The notes under the pieces were generated by a model that saw nothing but the letters and a program-made list of their open reading frames with translations, was not told where the DNA came from and searched no databases. Source: Bradysia coprophila (taxonomy: Eukaryota; Arthropoda; Insecta; Diptera; Sciaridae). Taken from it: DNA of 64,000 nt. Of the stretch, positions 10,171 to 22,900 are shown one piece after another. How positions within the stretch are numbered: the stretch's first letter is position 1; the number at the start of each line of letters is the position of its first letter. The translations under genes and the position numbers were made by a program. The DNA lies in assembly GCF_014529535.1 (NCBI RefSeq), contig NW_023503372.1:2393772-2457771 (forward strand), in the 5' to 3' direction.

Positions 10171-11080
10171 TGTAATTGCTGCAGAACAAAAAAATTTAGA
10201 GTTTCATCTTGACACTTCAAAGGTGCACATGCACATTTGGTGCCATTGGAAAGCTGAGACCAAAATTGATCAGGAGAAATATTTTCATATTTTTGTTGCG
10301 TTTCGGATTCAGAGGAACCGTTAACCGAAATAGCCAATTTTTTTTACATTTTTTCAACTGCCCCTATCTCAACGTTTATGAAAGTACATGGTGTTTCTGA
10401 TGACCCCACACGACCGACCCTTTAAGTTTCTTAAACAGCACTGGATAAATTGCCGTAAAGAAAAGTGTATGTTTTAGGTTTTCAGTCACCTCCCACCAGG
10501 CCATCCAAAAGTGTTTAGAGCTTTAGAGAATCAAAATATTTTTAACGAGGAATTTTTAACCTTGGCTTCCTCATTCCCATTTTCAAAATTTTGGCATATT
10601 GACATTGAAATTCAAAATTATGTGGGTTTGTTGTCATATTATTAACATTTCCTGCCAGAACATTATGGATTTTTCTTAATTGCCCTTTTCATATTTTTTG
10701 TAATAATCCTCCACTTTACTTGCATGATTCCAAATACTGAATAATCGATGAAATGGTAGAATGTTCGAAGTTCTCATCAGTTATCAGTACTGGAGCAGTT
10801 TGCTCATTTTAGAAAAAAATTCATCGATTTAATTGGTTGTGCAACACTTGGTTTGACGGTAGGTGGTAGAATAGTTAAGATAGAGCTTCAACAGTTTCTA
10901 CCGATTGATAGAGCAGAGGAATACGTTCGTTAATCTTTGCTATGCAACTATAAATTTTCCTACTAGATAATTCTTCTGATGGTAACTCATTATAAAAGTC
11001 AAGAAAAAACATTAACAAAAATCGTCAGGGAAGTGTAGACGTAGAGCTATACTCGAGATAAGTAGCACACAAACTCTGGG

Positions 11081-11185
11081 CTACCGTACAACGCATAAAC
11101 CTTAGAGAGGCGAATTTGTGAGAGAAAATATATAAAATTCTCTCACAAATTTTCCTCTTTAAGGTTTTCATGTGTTGTACTGTAG
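11081..11185. mobile_element. Hairpin MITE, arms about 48 bp, loop about 10 bp
   Basis: Starts CTACCGTACAACGCAT and ends ATGTGTTGTACTGTAG; the two halves are complementary over about 48 bp with few mismatches (inner arms TTTGTGAGAGAA and TTCTCTCACAAA perfect). No coding capacity. Confidence 0.85.
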
Positions 11186-11559
11186 TGAAGTCATTCTGAC
11201 TTCGAAATCTCAAAAGTTTACTAATAAACGTTTTTCAGAAAATCAATATTCTCAAAAATCCAGAAGCGAACCCCCCAAAAAAAAGATAGGGAAATTTGTA
11301 CGGTTTGGTACCCAATTCTAACGTTCTAAGGTTGAATTCCACCATGTGGAGGGGTGGAATTGTAGGAACCAAACTCAAACCACCTTAATAGTGCCAAAGG
11401 TCCAGAAAAGAACCAGAAAAAAATCCATAATTACATAAGTGAAAGCGGTTCGGGACGACTACTTTTTTCGCCATTCTTCCTCATTTGATTACAGGAATGA
11501 CTATTTTTAGAGTTCCTCAGTCTTTTATGACCATCCCAACTAGTTTCAAAACCTGTAAT

Positions 11560-12070
11560 TTATTTACGAAAATCCTATTCGCACATTGTGCGAATAGTAA
11601 CTTTATAATACTTTGGCTATTCGCATATTGTGACACTTGTAGTAGAATAGGAGAAAGAATCTAAAATTATTTTTCGAACTGTGTAAGTTCAGAAACCGAA
11701 AATATATTGATAGCTCAAAAAATCATTGAATGTATAAATCAGGTATGGTCTGTCCATGCAAGCCGGAGGAAATAGCGATTTCATATAAACAAACTCACCT
11801 TTCAATGAAAATCATCGCTATTTCCTCCGCTCTATACAAATTTTAACATTAATTGTGACATTTGACATTGATTTGCTTTGTGTGCAATCCTACCGAATTT
11901 ATCCATTGGTTCGACATTGAAGGAAAGTATGTTTCGTCAGAATGTGCGAATAGCCAATAAGAAACTATTCCCACATCGTTCGAATTGTTACTTTAAAATT
12001 CTCAAGCTAAAATTTTAAGCCAAATTATTATACAAATTGACTATTCGCAGAATGTGCCAATAGCACCTAC
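11560..12070. repeat. Pair of related CTATTCGCA-type repeats flanking a nested palindrome
   Basis: The words CTATTCGCACATTGTGCGAA and variants (CTATTCGCATATTGTG, GTGCGAATAG, CTATTCGCAGAATGTG) occur at 11578-11630 and 11943-12065. Between them, a sequence with the CAGGTATGGTC end (11744) carries a perfect 16-bp inverted repeat (CGGAGGAAATAGCGAT, 11764-11779 with 11814-11829). This looks like one element inserted into another. Confidence 0.55.
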
Positions 12071-15000
12071 TATTTATATATTGGGATTAAAAATACAAAA
12101 AAAAAATCGAACATCCCAACCGATAAACTATTCCGGATAGAGCTAACAGGATCGTCGCCATGTTTTTTGAACGAACTGCAATAAAACCAATAAAACGCAG
12201 ATTTTGTTTTTTTGTTTTGTCAAGTTGAATTTCCTTGTAGGCACTGGCTGTAACCACATAAATTACCAATTCTTATGACCGAGTACCAGCTGGATAATGC
12301 TCATTAAACGCTACTCCTTTTTTAATTAAATTAAAAAAATTCTGATTACTATTTTAAATATAAACTTTGAAATGAATGGAATAATTGTTACTATCCAGAA
12401 TTTCCGATTGCATCACAAAAATCGGTCATATTTGCATTTAAAATGTTTGTTGATTTATTTGACTGGGTTTTTGTTGGGTAATCAAAATTCCACTTGGAGG
12501 ACACTATGCAACTCGTTCCGTAGATTTTTTTACAAAGAAAATCGGATTTAAATTAATTAATTTGGAGAAGTATAAGCATATTCGATGTTAATTTATAGCA
12601 CCGTGATGGTACTATCCGCCACCAGTTCGAAAACATTTCGGTACTATTGTGGTATGGTCGGTAGTGAGCTGAAAGGTATTACCGGTATTACACAGTTTGT
12701 ATATGGAATTTCAACCTGACAAAAACGAAAAAAATACCAAAAAATTGTGTTCGAAGTCTCATACGCCTGATCGTCGTCCATGTTTTTTTCGCAAAATAAA
12801 AATGGCGATAAGTGAACTATAGTTTGAGACTAGAAAACATTCAATTTTAATGTAAACACTGATTAATAAAAAAGTTTCATCGGATAATGTGTGGAATAAA
12901 CATTCTGAATAAGTTTGTGCATTCATTGAACATAAAATAATTACGAACAGTGAACTAAATAACACAAATTCGAAACGCTGAAGTTTTGAACAAGTGAGTG
13001 TTTACAAATTTTAATCGTTTTCAGTTGCCTAAACGTTTGTTCAATCAGATTATTTTTGGTTCGTTTCTCGTTTCTGCTAGTGTAATATGCAAGTGAATTG
13101 GTTACTTTATCGAATGGTGCAATTTTCTACAGCATGAACTGCCCTAACCTTTGCGGTAGACGCATTCGAAGACTTCGAATTTACTCGAAAATAACAAATT
13201 TCCAATCAAACTATATCGGTTAATTGAATTAATTTCAATTAACCACTCAATCACCGTAAGTCTCTTACCTGTAAAATTACGCGATTTTCCTCGTTTCATT
13301 AGTTGCCCGGGTTTTCTTGTTTTGTTTTTTTTTTCGCGAAAAAAATTAGAATGAAAAATGGCGTTGTCTGCTTATCAAAAATATTTTCCTTTTCTATTGC
13401 ACCATTTCTGGAACACGCCAATTATGAATCGTCTTATAATCATCCGAAATAGTTTTGTTGTGCTAGGAAACGAAACGATTTGTGGAAATCGTCGGTCGCC
13501 ACTTCTATATTATTGTTTTCATTGAGGTAATAATAAAAAAGTTATGGCAGCGCTTTGAAAATAAAAAAAAAACTCTGAAACGCCATTGTTATTTAAGTCC
13601 TCTAGCACAGGAAAAATCTGGATATTTCGTCAATCACATTCAGCTGTTGGATAGTGATAGGGAGTGTGCCATTTCCTAATTCCATTGTTTTGTAATCGTA
13701 CACGTCATGTTCAATTAATGTCGCCCGCAATTATGCGATCGAAGGAATTGGTGTTATAAATACACTCAAAATATCAAAATTGATGGGTCCGCCATTTTTT
13801 TTTCTCTCGGAAAAAATATTTACAGTTTGCTATGTTGGCAGCAAATAATAATATGAAAGAAAAAATATGTTCATAGACTTCGTATATGTTTCGTTTGTGA
13901 GAATATATGTTTGGTCTCTGCTATACAACACAAGAATTTTTTTTTTGTGTAATTTCTCTAGCTCGCATTTAAATTAAACATTTCCTGCGTTGTTATGTTT
14001 GTTTTATGCCTTTAAATTCTAGATTTACGATGACATTATTCTCGGCATTGATTCGTGGTGAATGAATTTTGAAGCAAAAAAAAAATTATTTTTTTTAGAA
14101 TTTCGTTTTCAATTCAAAACTTGATTGGAAGAAAACGAAAATTAATTCACATGAAACTTTTGCTGTAAATATTTGGGCTTTGGAATTCATCGCCATGAAA
14201 CGCCAAACAGAGCACTGACAGCACACAGCTCAAAACATAATAATCAAAATTGCGGACAGTGAAATTCCGTTTGCATCTTATAAATTCATTGAAATGTCGT
14301 TCGACATAATCCCGGGCTTATAATTTCAAAAACGTTTGCCCATGCTGTTTGTAGTGAAACAATCAAATATTTTAATATAATATTCTCTTTGAGCTTAAAA
14401 CACAACTTTGTTTATTGATTGAACATTACACAAAATGCTTCGTGACTGTATGTACACAGCTATCGTTGCGTATATTATGCACGTTCATATACACTCTGTA
14501 CAAATGTTTGATTATAAATCCAGTCTATGACTCTATGAGCACAGAGTGAAACTTTATTCATATTTGAATCAATGAAGTGGTGATGCTTCCAGTGCAAAAC
14601 ATTTCAGCCAAAATGCATTTTGGTGGATTCAGTTTCTGCTTTGAAGTAATACAGAGGCGAGAGGAAATTTACGAATTGCTTTTGGTATCGATCCAGTTCG
14701 TACAGTACCCATGTTTTGTGTCATGAAAATGGATTCGCAGAGAGAATTGTTTTTGTTTTGCATTTCAAGGTTTTGCATTTGTGGAATCGCTTCGTATAAA
14801 AACAGAGATTTTTCAATGTGAGTTCAGTGACTGATTTCATTGTGTAGTGAAGGTTTTTGAATGTGTTTTCGAATGGATGAAAGTCCGCGATCTGCATTTC
14901 ATGGATGAAATGAACTGAACATGGCTTGTTTCGTCAAGATTTGTGTATGTGCGAATAGTCCGATGCCAAAGCTGCAATGTTAAAAAAGTCGACCCCACAA

Positions 15001-16940
15001 ATGATGAATGCAACTGTCATTTTTATGCAAGTGATTTGCATTGAAATACAGCAAACAACGACATTGGTGAAGCGATTAATTGATTTCAATATTTTCCCAA
15101 ATGTGGAAACATTTCACTTAAAAAATGGATTTTCGTTTACTAATTTTGCTCAAATACATTGGAAGTTACAGTTCCCAAATAGAATCCAGACTTCAAAAAC
15201 TTGGAGTCTCTACGCAGGATGTCAATGTGACAACGTCTTCGGTATAGTTTTTGATTTCTCATCGGTTCAATGGGAGCCTGCAGAGTAAAAGAAACCAATG
15301 TTTCAAATGGTTTTGTCCCATTTGTTCTTTTTACCTTAAAAACGAAATCTGTCAAAAACCGCCCGGGGTTTAGTTTCAACCCCAAAGTTCAGAAAATTTC
15401 TGAATCGACTCCTGAAGAGAACCGACTATTTCAATGCAATATCGTGCTATTCATTCCACATGGGACGTTACTATACATACACATGCGTACATCTGTTAAT
15501 GTTTCTATACTCTTGTGATAACGCTTGCGAAATGTATGTACAGAATTGGATTCAAATGGTCGGTTCTAACCGTATTCTAATCGACATGATGTAACATTTT
15601 CAGACAAAACAATTCACTTTGTTGCATTGCGATATCTCTCTCAAAAATATCATTTTAGAAAAATGATAGCGATCCCTCCCTACAGACTTATAGTAATAAC
15701 ATGTAAAAGGTCGTTGACACAGACAAATTGGCGATAACATCGGCAGATACATTCTGCTAATATTGTTTATTTACAAAAAGATAAATTTTTTTGCAACAAT
15801 CGAATAGAGATTAATTGGAAACGAAATGATTGCGGCTTTCATCAAACAATTGTTTTTACTGGCGGCTTTTAAAACTGATTTCATTGGAGGCAATTTTAAA
15901 ATGTCTTCACTGCGTGGTATTCTATGTTAAACATCGCAGACATTTTTCAATCGAATCAAATGAGTTTCTGAAATTCATGTTTCTAATCAAACAGCCTGTA
16001 GTGTGATCACATACTGTTAAAGAATGCTGCCAGTTCAAAATCAATGAATGACCCATACATCAAAGCATGTTTAATTCAGAATTGATTTAAATGCATTTAT
16101 TGTTTGCTGCACTCGTGTCTGAAATGTATGCAAATGTTAGAGTAAAATGAAACACTTTCTGTTTGACACAAACTCCATATTTACTACGGTACGTTGAATG
16201 CATAATGTTTAGTACTCGACCGATTCAATTACGAAATCGATTCTTCTGGAGTACGTTTGAAGTGTATTCATTCGCTACACGTAATAAGGGGTTAAGTGAA
16301 TGATTCGCAGGAACAATCTCAATTAATTTTACTATTTCCGTCTGTTGATGAATGGCATCGTATGCATCGCAACGAATTCAGTATTGACCATAAAATTAAA
16401 ATTAAATTTCCAGTTGCTTGCTAGCACAATGTGAATTGTGAAATTGAAACACAATCGAATCGATTCGTAATAACGGGGTGTAGAAGTAGATAGAAATGAT
16501 GCCAATCAAGCCATACACATGACGTGAAACATATAATTGAAGACTTTATGGACTTCATTGACTTAGATTATTTATACTTGGGAACGTTTCGCATTTTCTT
16601 TCGAAAATGGTTGACAAAGTAAGGAGAAATTAAACACACGTTGTATGTGTAAGTATATTGACCGAAAAGACAGACTTCGAATTCAACTTACAATCACAAC
16701 AGAGAAAGATATTTTAAAGAGTGTTGCGCCACAGCAGCAATAATGTTGAGAGAATGTACAGAGTATAATCCTCTGTTGATTGGTTAATGCGATGATGGTA
16801 AATAATTCTTGAAATGCCTTCTAAGTTGACGGCATTTGGACATTTAAAATGAAATTTTTAATAAGAAGAAGCAGAGAACATTAATGGAAGCATTCAGTCT
16901 TCGAGGATTCAAATTTTTGACTTCGATATCAAATAATCAT

Positions 16941-17043
16941 TCGTAAAGTTGGTCACGTGTGACGACTATTTGCATCTCTTTCCATCACAAAAGCAACCAT
17001 ATCTTGCATCTCTTTCACACGTGTGACATACTTTATGAACGAT
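16941..17043. repeat. Imperfect inverted repeat with internal direct repeat
   Basis: Ends TCGTAAAGTTGGTCACGTGTGAC and its approximate complement near CACACGTGTGACATACTTTATGA; inside, TGCATCTCTTTC occurs twice. Contains CACGTG E-box words at its ends. Possibly a small MITE. Confidence 0.4.
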
Positions 17044-18976
17044 CTCTCATTACAATCATACAACATTGGTCGAAGACTTAGTTACATATTAGGCTTCGAA
17101 ACATCTCAAAATCAAGTCATGTAAGATTATCTTATTCGCCCTGCGTATAACTAGCAGAAACAACCCGAAACAACCTGTAGCTGTGACATACCCATGCAAT
17201 GCACATACATCAACGCTCTAAAAAGAAGTACTTTAAAGCTTAATCTGTAAACTTCGAGTTCACTTAGAGTTGACCTGCTTAATGATTTAACTTTAATTCA
17301 TTGCAAACTGCAGCATCGATAAACGTGCAATGGAAAGTCATTCGCACCGACAACAAATCGTAACTACTGACGAGTTCATTTTTCTGTAGCAGTCGAATGA
17401 GTTCGTTTTGGATGACTTGCATGTGACCTGTTCCATTTTCCATGTGTGACGTTTTTTTAAAGCTTTGGAAAAAATTGCACAAATTTTGAACCTATTTTTG
17501 AGGTTCCTCGCAGAGGGTACCCTGACGTACTGAATGAGTGATTGTTGAAGAATTATGAGCTTATCTTTAGTAATTACCCAATTAACTGATAGATCGTTTT
17601 TTAAATTCGTTATCGATTGCGATCTATTTTTAATTTGTAGAACTGTTACCTATACTGTCGCATTCATTCCATTACTTCCAAGTAATTTCTTAAAAAATGA
17701 AATATTTCTACAAATTTGCTACGAACACTGTTTCATTGAACAGTCGGAACAAAACATTTGTATATTGTCGCCTGCCTCAACATTTCAGCCGCATATTGTT
17801 TATTTTATATAACTCTTATACCAACTCTCCTATTGCAATATTTACTTGTTTACACACAACAGCCCAACCAGCTCTACAAGTAAATATTAATAATTGCAAA
17901 AATGAATTTTATTCATTCCGATATTTTTTACATTTCGTACAGAAAACCGGTTTTATCGGTTAATGTGTTGTTGTAGTTGATTTGAAACAAATTTTTTTGT
18001 TGATGAATCAGTGATGAACAAACGATTTATTTATGGAATTAGATTTATAGGTGTTTCCATTCATTGATGGTGAATAAATAGAACAAAGTACACTGTCTGT
18101 TTGAAGTCACCAGTACCACTACTATATGCATACTATCATAGAACATTCATTTCCACAACAACATACAACTTTACATTATTATGCAATGTAGTACTACCCT
18201 AGCCTCATGTACTCCAAATTTCTGTGGCTGAAGTTTATCTGTGCGGTTTTTATTAATTAATTAAATTAGAACTTAAAAGTTCTTCAATTACCCTATGAAC
18301 GAAACCATTGTATCAATTTGGTCTGGTGTAGCTCTCAAACGAATCTGAAGCATTTCAAGACTTTAATCATTTGGAATTTTAATTCAAAAAATTCCTAAAA
18401 GACTCCGACAAAAATTCAGAATTTTGTTCTTTAGTAACGCTGGTAGAGACCACAATTTTTTTTAAAAATAAAACTGGCAACTTTCATAGGCATTTTGCTC
18501 GCGGGAAGTAAGTGACTTTACCACCAGCAAAGCATTATTAACCTTTACGATGTCTTGAAACAATTCAGATCACCACTTTCGACAACGTATATGTTCTAAA
18601 TGCTCTGTGCAATACACACTCTGAAAGAACCGTAATATGCTTACGACAGATCAGCTCGACCTGCAAAGGAAATCAACCTGATAAGGAAAATGTCCAGGAC
18701 ACAAGTAATTCACAAAGAACGAACGCTTATTAGAGGGAATGACGTCAGAATAAAGCATGCGTGCGCTTAATACATTTTGAAAGAGAATTTCCATACATTT
18801 TTGCATGCGGGGTGAGGGTCTAAGAATCATAATTTTTCGCGTGGATTTACCGTCATGACATTTGTCAACTTTCAAGCATCTTAAGAAACGTGTAACTCAA
18901 ATGTTACAATAATTTATCCAATCGGAGGCTCATTTCTAACCAATCAAGCATAACATTCGATGGCAGTCTCCAGAAG

Positions 18977-19040
18977 TCCGACACATATTGTTCTTTCATT
19001 GATAAACTTTTTATGAGTGAAAGAACAATGGGTGTCCGAG
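18977..19040. repeat. Short hairpin, about 27-bp arms
   Basis: TCCGACACATATTGTTCTTT pairs with AAAGAACAATGGGTGTCCGA across a short loop, with few mismatches. Non-coding. Confidence 0.65.
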
Positions 19041-19818
19041 TATTGGTACATGAGGGGCACAGAGAAACATAAAACCTCTATCTCTGTCTGTTTGTATGGT
19101 CTTACGACAATTATACCCTGACCTAGAATATGCATCTTAACCGCTGCTTAGCATTTATCTGATCGAGTCTGAAACACTCATACTACACTACACATACACT
19201 ACATATATATATAGTACTTAACCCCTCAAAGGTTACGGATGAACGTAATTTTGATTGTAAATTTCTTGTTTTGTTTTGACTAGATTTGTAATTGTATGAA
19301 TGTTCACGTTTGTGTCCTGAAAAAAATCTGATTGAACTGCGAAAAACGTTTTACTGTAAAGTATATTTTAACATAGTATTAAGGGATAGACTGCCACAAA
19401 TTTTACTAAACTAATCATTAAGTCAGTAGTCAGTAGATGATATTGAAAAAATCAGTACAACGAAATCCGTCTCAGTACAATAAATAATCGTAAGCAGAAA
19501 AAATGTGTAGCTGAGATTGATGTGAAATTCAATTTTCAATTTACAGAGGCCATCTCATCACTTCGTGATGATAATAATTGTCATGGCCAATGATGTGACT
19601 ACAAGGAGCATTATCGATAATCGGCCCCATGATGAAGGGGGCCCTTCTTTAAAAAGATTCAATAACCATTTCAACGATCCTTAATTTTGAGTATAGAGAT
19701 AAAAGAAAAACGCAATTAGTGTAGCATCTAGGTAAACAAAACAAAAGCCATGCGCCATGCGCAACCGGTAATTTTCTTTCGTATGAACTGACCAATTTAA
19801 CGTTGCTTCTATTTCCAG

Positions 19819-19924
19819 TTTCAAAAAGCAGTAAAGAGAAAAAAGAGAGAGAGAAGAAAACTAGAGAGATAAAAGAAGGAAAGAAAAAAGCAAATAAATT
19901 GGAGCAAAGAAGTTAAACTAAAAA
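19819..19924 (+). other. 5' UTR segment of upSET after a splice acceptor
   Basis: A good acceptor (TTCTATTTCCAG) ends at 19818, followed by a purine-rich leader (runs of GAGAGAGAAGAAA) reaching the ATG at 19925, which has an A-rich context (AAAAAATG) typical of insects. The donor partner upstream is unresolved. Confidence 0.5.
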
Positions 19925-22900
19925 ATGTCAACGACACACCATGAAATGTCCGCATCCGGTAGTATTGTTGTCGTCGATAACAGCGGTAATGTTAATATAA
20001 GTAAATCCAATGCACCACAGTCACAGCAACAGTTTCAACGACAACTACAGAACCAGCAAGTGATCGTTAACGATGAATATATGAATGCCGATGGTTTGAT
20101 GGCGGGTGGTGTCAATTACATAACAACAAATGATCTAATGAACAACGCTCAGATAATCAAATTCGTTACGGGAGAAGAGGCCGCACTCATTGAACAACAA
20201 CAGTACCATCACCAAGATGACCAGCTATATGGAGCGATGTCCGCTCAGCAATCGGTACAAGGAATATCGAATCCCAATTCGAAAGTGCATGTGATTAGTA
20301 ATGTGACAATCGTGTCGAAACCGCAACACCAATCACCCCATACGATAAGTTTCGTAAACAGTCGACATTTGCCGGCGGGCGGTAACTACGTCAATACGTA
20401 CATTTCGAAACAGAATTGCGGAAAACTTGTCCCATACCATCAGAGTCCGCCGCACCAGAACCATCATCAGCAACAAATACTGACCAAACATGGCCAAGCA
20501 TCGGGTCAAGTTGCGCAAAAGGGGTCAATGCCACGCATCGTCACCCGTGTACAAACGATATCAACGCAACAGCAGAGCAGCAATAACATAGTTATGTCTA
20601 GAAATACAAATGTGGCACCGATAACCAGTGTCATTCAATCACATCAAGTTCAAAAACATCAACATTCAATGCAATTGGTACCGATGAATAAGGCGAACAG
20701 TTTGCGCAACAAACCACCAAATGCCGTTTCCTCATCGGTCAAAGTTATGCATGGCACGAAAGCCGGTGGCATGAAAGCAATACCCCAACAACAACAGCAA
20801 CAGCAGCATTTATCGAAGGGCAAAAATTCAAAATTAGTTAAAAGTTACGGTTCCGCGCCATCCTCCTCAATTTACGATCAACAGCAACAGCATCAAATCA
20901 AAAACATTCATGTCCAGTCGAACAGCATCAACAACAACAATAACACAATCAATACGAATAAGATGATGCAGCTAGCACATTATCAACAGCAACAGCATCA
21001 GCAGCAGCACCATCATCATCCACCCCAACGTGCAATAATGAATAACGTTTACATTCAGGGTACAACGGTACCGAAAGTAAACAAGAGCAAATACATGATG
21101 CAAAAGCAAAGTCAAATGTCACAGGTGATGTTACCCATTCAACAGCAAGCACAAAAATCGTCGTACCATCAGCAGAGTATTGTTGCTGCTAGCGGCAGCA
21201 ATATCAAATATGTGAATGCCCAGGGCAATGTAATTGCATCGTCGGCCCGTGTTCGTACAGTTATGCAACAGAGTAGTTCGTCCTATCAGCAAACACAGTC
21301 CGTGTATGTGGAAAATACGATGTCACCGGTAATGCCCCAAGATTTACAGTCCACTTCGAGTGTTACGAAATGTTCCGTCGACGATATGATGATTGTCAAT
21401 GGTACGCATATGAGTGACGAAATGTCGGCAAGAATACTGCAAAGTCTGTCCAAGAACTCAGCGTACAATAGCACCACTCGCAATAGTAATCAGCACAGTA
21501 ATCAGGCTATTAAGATGACTCAGCAGGCAACTTATCTGAAATCGACAACGACCGAACAATTGGCAGTATTGAATCCACCACATGCGATACAAAGTGTTCA
21601 ACAGCAGCAATTACAACTTTACAGCCACAGAGTATCTTCGGAGCAAGCAGTGTCAGCTGTTAAATTTGGTCCGGAATACTTCCGTGTCAAGTGAGTTTTC
21701 ATTTTGTTAGACTTTGATGACGAGACACCTCAAGTCGTTCGTTGCGCTCATGGTTGACTCATCGATTTATTTCTATCTGCTTTCAGTACATGTGATATTC
21801 AGTCGTCGACTGCAACTTTCATCGACAATATTCCCTTGGTGTCAACGCGAGGTGATCCTAGTGTGACATATACCTCACATGATCAAGACGAAGATTTTGT
21901 CGGTGAAGAGACACGACCGAAACCAATCAGTTCAGTCGATCCACACCTAAAGTCGCTGTATGGATTCCTTAACGATCACAACTATTGTCCGGCCATCACT
22001 GAAAACACCGAACAGATTCTGAAGAAATGTTATCAGAAATCTGTGCCTGGAACGCCGACTAACAGTGTAACGCAACAACAACAACAGCAACAACCGAAAC
22101 CAGTGAACTCTACCTACTCCTACATCTACAAACCGACAGGTAACACTGTCATTTGTCAGCAGTGTGAGTTGCGTTGCTTACAAAAATATTTCTGATTTCC
22201 ACTTGCAGAGAAAGACGATGACGCTCATTCGGTCATAAGTAATGGTTCGCGAGCCGGTAATCTCGACATTGATTTAGGAGAAGAGACCGAAACTGCAGCT
22301 GAAGGTGAAGACGATTCAATAACTCGTTGCATTTGCGATTATGAGCATGATGATGGATACATGATTCAGTGTGATAAGTGCACGTAAGTATATCTGCTTG
22401 ATCATCTCCGCTTTTCTTCTGTTTCCATACATTTCGATGGAAGCCACACATGTCACAGCGACATAATTTCTAATTCGTTTGTTTTATTTTCATACAGATC
22501 GTGGCAGCATGTCGACTGCATGGGTATTGATCGGCAAAACATCCCAGATAAATACAAATGTGAAATATGTGAACCTCGACCGGTGGACAAAGCTCGAGCC
22601 CGAGCGTTGCAGTGTCAAAAATACAAAGAACAACAAAGTTTCCTGTTACTGTCTGCTCAAGCTCAACAACCGTACCCAGTCGAAAATGCTTTGGTGCACT
22701 CAACCACTGGCGATCGTAATCCGTTGAACAATAACAATTTCTCATCGCTGCCGTCGTCGCTGAAAAAACCGCAACAGCGTCAAGTGACCGGATCGAAACG
22801 GAAAACCGAGATAAAGGAACCGAAACGGAAACGCAACGAGTCGACAAGTCGTGCAAACGGCAAGCGACGCGAACCTAAAAAAGTGAGCAAACGCAAAGCA

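Larger units (their letters stand above)
10171..19818. other. About 9.6 kb without recognised genes; likely upSET upstream/leader region
   Basis: Open frames here are short, lack recognisable domains and do not join into phase-consistent exons. The stretch contains the hairpin elements listed separately. Donor-like words exist near 12989 (CAAGTGAGTG) and 13257 (ACCGTAAGTC), either of which could end a non-coding first exon spliced to the acceptor at 19817-19818; this cannot be decided from sequence. Codon-free AT-rich sequence dominates. Confidence 0.5.

Noticed and set aside
14977-15518. Overlapping 80-100 codon frames in the upSET upstream region
   Set aside because: No domain, no splice-consistent neighbours, composition like AT-rich background.
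20333-20518. Minus-strand frames inside upSET exon 1 and other upSET shadows
   Set aside because: They arise from the low-stop complement of Gln/Asn/His-rich codons; no start context or domain.
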